Assembly (NCBI RefSeq): GCF_918797505.1
Contig: NC_092793.1
Span: forward strand, 5,962,366 to 6,026,365
DNA: 64,000 bases
Direction of reading: 5' to 3'
DNA from: Bemisia tabaci
Taxonomy: Eukaryota; Arthropoda; Insecta; Hemiptera; Aleyrodidae
Shown piece after piece: positions 22,140 to 34,100 of the stretch. The position numbers were made by a program, and so were the translations under genes. The notes beneath the pieces are model-generated. The model did no database searches. It had not been told where the DNA came from and saw only the letters and a list, made by a program, of their open reading frames with translations. The first letter of the stretch is position 1. Each line of letters starts with the position of its first letter.

Positions 22140-25100
22140 TCTGGTGGGATCCCACTGATATGATGACGGGAAAAAGACTACCAATTAATGGATTAGGTTC
22201 TTCCTGCAGGAGACGAAAAGGACGCCCAGGAAAAGGGTGTCGGCAGGGGATTTTGCGTGAAAAAAAAAATCAAGTATCAGCTCCCTGAAGGATTTAGGCA
22301 GGATAGAGGTTGGCGGCGGTTGGGTGTCGTACATAGCGCCAGAGCGCACTTTGAAAGGAGCCCTTAAGTATTTATGCATGCACGAAACATTGAAAGTACA
22401 AGAAAAATGGGGGGAAAATGACACAGAAAAACCTGAAAAATGGAGGGGTGTAAATTCAAAGAATCCTAAGTGTCATCGCATCGATGTCTAAGAAGTCAGA
22501 AAACAAGTTCCTCCATTCCATTGCAAATTTGTTGGTCCGTGGTATTGTATTCATTATGGCATTTGCTTTTTATCCTATAATAGTTATTATGAGCTAAAAA
22601 AATCGACAAAAAATTTTACCTGAAAATGATGTTCTTGTGATCGTTAATGTTTTTGCCTCCGTAAAGTTTTTCAATTATTCTAGGATCAGGTTTCAGCTTG
22701 TACTTATTGACGCAAGTGTCAGAATAATTCTGAAGATTCCATTCGTCTGGTTCGAACATGTCATTAACACCATCCGCACACATTGGCATCACCATTTCAG
22801 TGCATGACTGAAAAAAAAAATCATCCGGTAAGGACACTATTCATACTCATAGAATACCTATAAGTATCGAAGAACTTGGAGAAAAAGTGCAACATAAAAT
22901 TTTGCGGAGGTTCGTCTTGCAGCGCAGCGCTTTCGGAAAAATGCAGCCCTCGGACAATTCACTGAAAAAAAAATCTCGGTGTATTTAGTAAGGAAAGGGT
23001 AAAATTATCAAGAATTCAGAGTTCTATTTGATCTCATTTTTTTCTTAGTAAAATTACCATTTATGGAATTGGTAATTTTACCGAGAAATCTCGGTAAAAC
23101 TATTGAACTTTCTCGGTAATTTTACTGGACCTTGGTAAAAACGCCAATATTTTTTATCGACTGTGGTAGAATTACCGAGATAAAATGGCAAAGTTACCGG
23201 GAATTGATTATCAATTTTTTTTTTTTTTTTTTAGAAAAAAATTTTTTTCAAAAAAAATGATGAGTACCTTAAATTATGAAACGAATTGATGCGATATATC
23301 TTTCGTCGCTCTGGCAAAAAATAGCAACCGTCGAATCACCTTAAAAAACGTCCGACTCGATCTTAATCAAAGAAAACTAATTGAAATGTTTCATTGCAAT
23401 TGGCTGTGATTTATTTAGAGAAAGCGATGAATTTTTTTTTTTTTTTTTTTTTTTTATTTATGAACAAAACTACAGAGTATTAATTGTTTTTACATTAGAT
23501 TATCAATAAAAGTGGTATTCTTACCTGAAAAACAGTAAAAATACCGGTTTTTAGGTAAGCTTACCAGTCTGTCTTGGTAAAATTACCTATAATTGGTAAA
23601 AATAATGAGATGGTAAAGGTACCAACGGGCCTTGGTGAAAACGCCGAAAATTTTTTTCCAGTGTGAGGAATGCGTGTTGTAACAAACCTCCTTTCTCACT
23701 TTGTGTTTCCCGAATATGTCACGCCTGTATGATTATTTGAGCCTTTACATTCTCGCTCAGATTCCTCGAGCATTAAACCATTTTCAATTTTTTTTCATCC
23801 ACAAATTTTGAAAAAGTTCGCATTTGAGTTGATATCAAGCACACACATCGGCAGTGGAACTGCGAAGACGCATATATTTCGATCTGTAACGCTGCAGACT
23901 TCTTGTCATTAATAACCTTCGTAATGGGGAAAATACTAAGCGTAATTTTTTCCCTCGTATATTCGTTACGTAGATTCGTACCTTATTGCATTTCTGTGTG
24001 AAGAATAGTTTGTGAAAATTTCAAGCAATAGTGTTTGTTAATTGAAAGGCGTGGGACGAGGCTAAGAGGTGAAGTTTTTGAAAAAATTGATTTTCATGAA
24101 CTCAACTAAAACTAATTTGAAAGTATATTCTGCGAAAGATTCACGACTTAAATCCAATTTTAAAGCATCAAAAGTGAGTTAAAACTTCCTTTCCGCCATA
24201 AGGCTCCATGTGATTGCAAAAACTGCACTTATGTGCCTTGTCCTCCAAGCCCCTCAATCCTAGTTGATTAGAATATTACGCGGGCGGAGATAAACGGGAT
24301 AGGCATTTTGTATCACACAGTGGATATGTAACGATAATAACGGCAGGCTTGAGGTTTCGCGATGTTGGCAGCCTAGTTTCGTGAAATTTGCCGCTTCATT
24401 TGCATATTACAAACAGCGATTGATGGTAGAACGTAGATGGCGAGAGACAAATGTTCCCCACCGCGTCGGCGTCGGTCAAGTGTGCAAGAAGCTGCTCAAA
24501 CTTCCGGTGAACTTTCGAACTTGCCGATTGGAGCTCTCTGAACTTACATGAAGTACTTGGCTGTGTCCACAAACTCGCGAGTAAACACGCTGATTGATGT
24601 TTTTCCTCGGACTCGAGGCAGTGGACCTATGGAACCAGAGTCGGTGTTGCTTCATGCCCCTGTTTAAATCATTGCATCTGTACCACGGTCTTAAAGCGCA
24701 TAGTAGGAGAGGCTAAATTTTCAAAATGTAGTTTTCCTCAAAATTTCACCGAATTAATTTAAATGAACCAGAGTTGTCCACTAAAACAGCAGAATTCGTC
24801 TTGTTTGCAGAATAGGAGGGCTATTGAAGGATACCAAGTGCTCAAAAATTAAGGTGATTCCACGGTTGCCATCTTTGGTGTTAGAGGGACGTGCGATGCA
24901 TCGCATCAATTTGTTCCATAATTTCAGCTATACCTGTCATTTTTTTCTAATTTTGAGATCGCACTTCAGTTGTCATGAGACTAAAAAATTCAGGTACCAA
25001 ATTTGACAAAGACATTTAATGTAATAAAGGCAGGGTTTTTTAGAGGAAAAATATCGCATTCGAGTGCAGTTTCGATATCAGTGTTGAATGCGATATTTTT

Positions 25101-28100
25101 CCTCTGAAAAAACCCTGTCTTTAAAACGTTGACTTTCTTTGTCATATTTGGTATATGAATGCTTTAGTCTCATGACAACAGAGGTGCGATCTCAAAATTA
25201 GGAAAAAATGACACGTAGCTGAAATTATGGAACGAATTGATGCGACATATCGCACGTCGCTCTGACACAAAAAAATGGCAACCGTCGAATCACCTTAATA
25301 TTATTTCCAACAAAAAAGCAGTACGTCCACAATATCCATTGAGAGAGCCATACTTACTGCTGTCAAGATTTTTCGGTTTTCGGCTACTCGTAAAGCGAAA
25401 ACAAAAGTTGAGCTATTAGTCGACTTTACAAATATAGGCTTTAATGAAAAACAAGCAGGAAGCTCCAACGCATTGGCGTCGGAGAGCGGCTCTGGGGGCA
25501 GTAGTTGTAGTCAAGAATGAGGGCCTAGACACATTTTGTCATTGATGTACAATCCGACAACTGTCGATTCATGTTTTGTAACTTAGCAGATTTACGTAGC
25601 CGGTGTATAAATGTGTATTGGGCTTTGATATGGCGAATACATGGCATTATCACTTGTTGTATACTTTTAATTTTGAAAGCTCTTTGGAGGTCCGCTTCCT
25701 AAAAAATCTCTGGTTGATAAGTCGTTTAGCGAGGCTGCAAAAAATTTGCATTTTTATATCTGAAAGTGTAGGTATTGGTTTTTTGTATAATTGTTTTTTT
25801 GGATTGCTGGAAAAGTAACGCATACTTCTATAATTTAGGACTGAGTCAGGGAAATATAAGGTTCGTTAAATAGTAAATATTCCTAGTACCGTGTGACACT
25901 ATTGTTAACGAAAAGTTTTTGCAACTTGTCAAAGAGGTTGTTGAATGATCTTCGAATAACTTTTGATGAGCTAGAGGTAATGGTTCTATCTGCAGCTCGT
26001 GGACTTCTGTACGATATTGTCCAGAATCATCTAAATTTTCAAAAAGTGTCCGCTTGTTCGATACCCAATTTGCTCATTCATGCATACAAGGAGAAGCGCA
26101 TGAAAGCTTTAGCAGACATTTTGGAGATGAATCAAGAATTAGATGAAGAATTTATGACTTAAATCACGGCACCTTAATCACGGGATGACCTTAATTACGG
26201 CAACTATTTATTGTCCATGAGATGCAGATGGTTCCATTTCCCTAGCTCATCAAAAGGTATTCGAAGATCAATTTCATCAGCCACCCGTACGAACCACGTT
26301 TCTAGTGACCCGTACTTGCTTCGCACGTATGAAACATACAATCAGAGAAAACAGAATTCATCTTACAATAATCAATAATCAGTAGGACATGAATCGTTGC
26401 GATGTATAATACGACATTATAATGCGGCATTACTATTGTAATTCATTTTAATGTTTAGGGGCATTATAAATCATTATTGCCACGTCGGAATGAAATGTTG
26501 TAGACTGAATTGAAAAGCATGTTGGCAAAATTTATTATAAAAATAGTATAACATGTAGGTACATAACATAAAGGTAATACAAATTAAATGATTAGAGCGT
26601 GTATATTTCATTACATTATAGGTATATTACAATCATTTTTGTCATTGTTGGAAATTTTGATAGTTTGAATTTTGATAGTTGATAGTTGATAGTTTGAGAG
26701 TTGAAAATTTGGTTATTTTATTTAGTTAAGGTGATTCGATAGACGCCATATTTTGTGTCAGAATGGCATGCGACATATCCCATCAATTGGTTCCATTTTT
26801 TCATTTACTCATCATTTTTCTCCAATTTTAAGTTTCGCAATTCTGTTTTCAGGAGACTAAAGCACTCACTTATCAATTTGTATATTTATATTGAGTTAAG
26901 GGTAGAGACGTATTCCTCACCGGAATTGAGGAATGGAGGTGTTACAGTAAGTCCGGCATTAGGTTCCATTTCGACATCAGCGACGATCAACGCTACGATA
27001 CTGGAAGCCAGTCTTCCGATATTAAATCCCTAGCGGGGAAGAAAAAAAATGCCTAGATTTCGCTAAAAATCCCTAAATCCCCAGATTTGCTCAAATATAC
27101 TTAAAAAATCCCTAGATTTTGCAAAAAGCGCCATTTTTTTATGAAGAATCATGATGTCATTCGATGTAGCGATTTGCAATATTTAAATCTGATTGGCTCG
27201 TTTGAATTTTGGCGCTCTCTGAAAGCAGTGCTAATCCAGACCAATAAAATGAAAGAATATTAGTTGATTTCTTATTATTAACAGGTTGAATGCAGTTGAA
27301 TGTCAAGTACATCGAAGGACGCAATCGTTTTAATTTCCGGCTTATTTGCGGGGAAAATAGTGTTGCCAAAAAGGCCTACAAAATATAGATGAAAAAATGT
27401 TTTCGATTGTCGAAGCTAGAATTGAGGTTAAAAAGTTGATTTTTGGTAACTTTACCTCATCAAAAAAAAATCCCTAGATTTCCTGAAAAATCCCTAAATC
27501 CCTGGAAATTCCGGAAAATCCCTAAATCTAGGAATAAACTCTTAGACATCGGATGGCTGTTGGAAGCATTAGAGTCAACATTTGAAACGCTGCTGCAGAA
27601 TTTGCCGGGAGTATAATCGAGTGTTGAAAGTCAGTAGAATTGAACAATGTAATAATTGCTTTCCGAAATAAGCGTTATAATAAAAAAACAACGAATCTGA
27701 ACTGTTAATACTGGAACACACCTTCTGTAAATGTACCTTGCGAGAGATAAGTAAAAAAATAGATGTACTGGAGGAGAAGTGCTTCTCCACAGAGTTTGAA
27801 GAAGGAAAAAAAATGCCCAAATTTACTTACTTCAGCATTTTCGGCAAAATCACTGCAATTTCCGAACCTTTTTCTGGCCAGGGGCCAAAATTAAATGATT
27901 ATGAAGGGCCACTTAGATGTTGTAGATAAAAATAGGACTGTTGAAAAAGTCGCCGTTTTCAATAAATATGTACCCGGAATGGAAGACATCTAGGGGAAAA
28001 TTGTTACGATTTTCCGATGCAAATATTTTCCTACAATCTATTTTCCTGCGTTTTGGGATTATACGTACTAAGCAGGCTAAGGGCCCGTTCGCCAAAACTA

Positions 28101-31100
28101 ATCGGAACTGTATGAATGAATTGCTCCTTTTAAAAATCAAAACAATATCGAATTGCGATATATTACACAGTTAAGATAGGGCTATGTCCTGTCGTAAGCG
28201 GCGACATAAAGTCGATATCATTTCAATAATCGCCCCAATGGCCACGATAGTTGTTAGACGTTTACGGTTTCCCTGGTAACCTTTGTTTGCTATCAGCTGA
28301 TATCGAGTAAATGACTAGGAAGCTCCAACCCAGTGGTTAAAGCTTCCTTAACCGCGAAAACTTTAAAATTCAAATTTTCAAATTTTGAACGTAAAGTACA
28401 TTTTTTCCATCACGAGATAAAAGCACAAACAAGTTTTGAATTGTTGACTGTATCACCATGATTCCAAAAATACAATACACAACATAGCATTGACTAACAA
28501 TAAAACAGTATGCAATAAAATAAAGTCATGACAAGGAACATAGCCGAAAATGGCGCCGATTCCCATCAACCAACGCGCGGTCTCTACAATGTAACATGCT
28601 GCATTGATACTCCCCAGCTGGGACCGTCCGGAATAGCAGCTCTAGTGCAAGCACCAGAGCCGCTAAAACGACGCAGAGGAGGATTTTTTTTTTATTAAAG
28701 CATGGCCTGAGTCGCAATTATTGCATATATTTGTAAAGTCCGCTCATAGCTCAACTTTTGTTTTCGCTTACTGCTGTCTTGTGCAAAATATTACCCTTTC
28801 TGCTGATGACGACTCATTTTTTTTTTTTTTTTTTTTTTTTTTCTTCAGGGACATTCCCCATCTGACTTTATTCAGTTTTAATGTGATACAAAATAAATGA
28901 GTGTGCATATAATAATTGTTTACATGGTGTTGATAAAATTATTTACATTTGAATAGGACGGAAATTATCGGTAGATATCTCTATCGCCCTTGTTAGATGA
29001 CGACTCATTTTGAGATTTACTGTTTATTTTTCGATAGAGTAACCAAGCAAGCATGTTAAGGATTGCGTATATAGCCGCCTCATGGGCAATACTCAATTCC
29101 TTTATTTTATATTCCACAGCAGAATTTATCAATGCTTGACCATGCAAACAATTAATTGTATAGACACAGTCTTGTGGGTGATTTTTGAAAATTTTACGAA
29201 AAACTTATGATTAATTCAATTTTTCACTTGGTCCATTATCTGAAAACTTAATTTTGGACCCTCTGCTCGCATTGTAACACAGCAGTGCAGGAATTATTGT
29301 CCCTCTTCGAGGATTTATATTTTTTAATGTGAAATACGGATACAGAAAATATACTTAACGTACTTGGATATCCCAACCGGAATAACTGAGGCCAGCTGTA
29401 TTATCATCTAGATCAACGTCTAAGCACTTCGTTTGCCCGGTGTAATTCGAGTAAACCGAGATGCCGCGGAAAAGTTTGTCCAAAAGCTCTAAATCTGGCA
29501 CTGATGAGTCGTTCATATAACTGCACACAGCCTGAAAGCAGCAAAAAAATAATTTAATTATAAGGGTAGAGACTTAGAGAAACACGTGACGTGGATGAAC
29601 AACGGGGGGAAAGAGACACACATTTTATAGGAAACACATCCATGTGGTAGTGATTTCGATAAGTTGTGATTAGAGCGGAGAACGCACCGCGAATTTATCA
29701 ACGTCGATTTATTGCAATAGTATTCGATGAAAAATTGCGATAAATTGAGATTTCATCTCATAAACTTGCAATAAAATCGCGATTTTATCGAGGGCGTTTT
29801 ATCGCAATACCATCGATCAAAAAATTGTGATAAATTGAGATAGAATTTCGATTTTATTGGAAGCAATTTTACATAGATAAAATTGCGACAAGATTGAAGA
29901 TGATCGCTAAGATGTTGACTATTCTAGTGATTTTGTCGCGGAGAAATTCGTCAAAAATCGCAATTTAATTTCTAAATATTGAGATTTTTCCGTTGAAAAA
30001 TGCTATTTGGGTAGAGCTTACTGAGATGATAATTTTCCGAAAATTCCCCAAAATTCGCTACATGGTTCGGTAGTCTTCTTGGTTATATTTTTGGCAAATT
30101 GAAATGTTGTGTAGGGCTGTCGCAAGAACGATTTCGTCAACGGCGCAAAAGCAAATTTACCCCTCCTCCGTTCAAAAACTTAGATGTGGCTGATCTTATT
30201 TATTAATTTTCACACATTTTGCCAGTTGGTCCTCTTTCTTACTTTCCCAGCATCTAAAAACTGCAGACAAAAATTTTGGAGGGAATAATGACTATCACAT
30301 TTGTATTGCCCAAAACTTGCGAGTCTTTGATATCATCGCATTTCGGTCTGATTCCCATGAAAATCCTCCTCAAAAAAGTCTTATAATAGAGAGAGGAGAG
30401 GATGCCGTGAGGAATTTTGGTGCCCCTCATTGGCGGATCAAGCAAATTGGCAACATCGTCTTTTTCCCATTTAAACTTATGGAAATGTATCGATTCTTGG
30501 AGAGGCCAGGTGTTTCGACAAGAATCGATTATTTAGCAAAGGTTTAAACGGAAGTAATCCGGTGTTGCCAAATTGTTGGATCCGCCTCTGGTGCCCCTGG
30601 AGTCGGGACCCCACGGAGTAACTTACTTTTTTAGCCTCTCACGATGGGCCTGTCGACAAAAAACTATTTCACTGTCAACGAGATAAAAGCGATGCCGCAA
30701 TCAGACGCTGAATTTAGCAGCCGAATGTGGAAGTCAACAGTCATCGCCCAACGGCTGAACTTTGGCAAATTCGAGTTATTTTCATCCAGATGTGTATTAA
30801 ATCTACTCGAATTGTTCAGACAAATTCAAAATTGGTCCGATGGTTGCTGAGAATCGTTGCTGAATTTTGCGCGTCACGCGCAAAATTCAGCCATCGGGCC
30901 GATGACTTCCACATCATTCAAGCCACATTCAGCTCCCACATTCAGCGTGTGATTGCGGTGTGACTTGGAATGGTTAACTAAGGACCTAAAAGGGAATTAT
31001 CCCGTTCTCGTTTCCCGGAGATAATCCTTGGATAGTCCCAACCTTTTCAGATTTGAGTCACAAGAGTCCGCGAGGCGCCCCCTGGGGGCTATGGCAGCGT

Positions 31101-34100
31101 AACCGCCCCTAGTATAAAATTGCACTTACCTTCACGGGCCAGGCAGGTACCGGGGCGAGGAAATTCGTAGGGTACGGATAGTTTATCATAGCCAAATCAA
31201 AACAAGCTTCATTGATGTATGCCTTGAAAGTTTCTACATCCTTCGTGTTATTCAACTCTTTACACAGATTCCAGCTCTTAGAAAGCAAGCGCCTTCCATC
31301 CTCTGCAAAAAACATCAGTGATCCAAATTATTTCCCTGAATCTTCATCAGGCTCAGTTATACAGGGTGATCCATAAGTTCCACAGAACCTCCATACTGCC
31401 ATGCTAAGGAAAAATGCCGTATGAACCTTTATGCGTTGCCAAATTTCCTTTGCTGAAACACGACTTTCTCCGTAAACTTATGAGCATTTTCCTTCCAATT
31501 TTTCAGATAATTTTGTTTGTAATTTTAACTGAAGTTCCGGAAAATGTCAAGGACAAATTGTCATCGCATTTCTCAAAAATAAACATTTTATCGAAGAAAA
31601 TTAGGCAACTCTCGAATGTTCATACGGCGTTTTTCCATAGCACGGTAGTATAACCCCCAAGATTCTCGCCCTCTTTCAAGATGGTCCTTTCTAAATTTTG
31701 GGGGTCCCCGAAAGTTGCTTTCTTCAACCTTGGAACACTCTTAAAATTTCATGTCTCTATCTCAATTTGTTCAAAAGTTACGGCGGTGACACGCGGTGCT
31801 GGTGATGTGGATCTTTTGGATCACTCTGTGAGAGTGAGCAAGTGGATGAAGTTGGAATTGAACAATTTCCTTTCAGGTCCTCTCTTCAAAATTTCTATTA
31901 AGTAATCATAATCCAGACAAAAATATTAAAAATCAGCTCTTGCCTCAGATATCAGCGTACAACGTCGATAAGGATCAAAAAATGAGAGAGTTGGAGGACA
32001 AGGCGCATAAGTGCAGGTTTTGTTATGAATCTTCAATTATCATAACTGTGGACCACCGATTCATCTAAAAAGTTCCTAGTTAAAACTTGAGGTTGTTATA
32101 TGGAGTAGCCACTTAGCTAATTATTCAGCCTCATCTCTGAGTAGACGGTTTGACTAATATTTTACAGAACAGGTTCAATTCGAATATCCCCATTGCAGCC
32201 TCGACATTGAGAGGTTTTTTATTTAGTTTTTGTTCATTTACGAGTATTTTACTTAATTTTTCATTTGTTTGTGTTCATTGAGTGTACAGTTTCCATAAAA
32301 AAAACCGGTGGCTCGTGGTACCGTGTATTTTTTTACCTTGCACGTCGAAAACGAGACTTGAGTTTTTTGGGTCTGCCTGCGGTACAGTAGTCACTTTTGA
32401 AAATCCTAAGTCGGGGGGAATCTGCGTTTAAATTTAGAAAGAAGCTAATGGAGATGTTGAATGTGTCAGGAATAACTATTGATTCTGATGTAAAAGTTCG
32501 CGAAAAACACGATTGTCCCAATGATTTTCTCTGATTTTAACTCTCGAGCTCAAAAACGCTCTCAAAGTTGAGGCTGAAATGGAGTGGATACCTATCCCAC
32601 GCTAACCGAAGAGTCCACCTCTACATCAAGACAAACTCTACATGCAAAGATAGGGAGCAAATACATCGGCAGGGTTGCCGTGATTTTAGTTTTAGAGTCC
32701 CCAAATAAAGTGGCCGTCAGTGTATTTGCTCCCTATCTTTGCATGGAGAGTTTGTCTTGATGTACAGGTTGATTCTCAGGATAGCGTGGGATATCCCCTC
32801 CATTACAGCCTCAACTTTGAGAGCTTTTTTGAGCTTGGGAGTTGATTTTAGGAAAAACCAATGGCACTATCATGTTTCTCGCGAACTTTTACATAGATAT
32901 CAATAGTCAAATCGCAAATTCCTCACACATGCAACATCTCCATTCGGGCTCTGTGTTTGATTTTGGTTGAAGCTCTTCAGCTCAGTTGGTGAACTGGCGA
33001 TAAATCTACTGTGACGTTATGGCAACCTCGGGCTCCTACACCAAAACATTCCCTCGTGCAGGATTTTGGAAATTAATATCCAGGATTTGCATTGTTACAA
33101 AGCCGCGAGGCGTGATAAGAAGATGAAATCATACAGATATTTGCGGTCTCAACTCGGGAACTTCCGTCGGTGGCAAGGCGTGAATAATCGGCTATAAATG
33201 CTTCCCCATTTAAGGCTTTGGTAAAGGATCGATTATTAAGGTATACTCCGCTAATCGACTCTTTTCCGTTGGTTTAATTAGCAGATCAATCGATGTATCG
33301 CAAAATGTGCTAAAATTGAGAGCATTTTCGTTTCTGATCGTTGAAAGTTGCAAATTGATGATGCTCACCATCAAGCGTTGGAAAAACCACACCTCGCCTC
33401 GTTATGCAGTTTACGAGATTGGAATTAGGAGATATAGAGGATAGAGTGGTAGGTGCGCTTTTCCACCAACAATCAAAAGAAAATCAATAGAGCTGCTATC
33501 AAGCCGTAACTGTTGGAGCCTTAATTCAAAATCGTTCAAATCGTTAAGTGCGGAACCAAGTATCTCCGTTTGCGACGTTGCAGATTTCTTATCATATTTC
33601 ATTATTTTCGGAAAGCTATTGTACATAACGTTTTAAAAACTTCCTTGATTTTTCTTCTGTGTTAACGGGATATTCTGCATAAATTGCAAGTTACCAAGTT
33701 GGCTTTTTTCTATTCGAAAAAATAAAATAGGACTGGAAATTTTGACATTGAAAATACATTCAATTATATCAGTGCTCCAGAGTCAAAAGATACCTGACTC
33801 TATTTTAGTTATTCCGAGATATCAAGGAAAACCCGTGCGTCGGCCAAATTGATTCCAATGTCGCAATTATTGAAATTCTGTATATCTCATAACCGGCGTA
33901 AAATTGAGCTACCAAATTGTTCACACTGACGGAAAAGTTATTGGAGATTCCCAAAATGACTTTAACTAGATTTGTTCAAAAATGTGAGAAGAAACTAATC
34001 GAACCCCCTTCGATTTTTCAGAAGGAGAGTCAGAATTAATTTCAGGGTTTAATATTGAATATAGAAGAACTAGATTTATAATGCTCTTCCTTTCAGAATA

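Noticed and set aside
22088..22288. Open frame starting with a poly-lysine run
   Set aside because: It is the A tail of a retro-insertion within a LINE fragment.
28526..28717. 63-codon - strand frame with a hydrophobic segment
   Set aside because: No motif, no splice partner, adjacent to repeats; cannot be told from chance.
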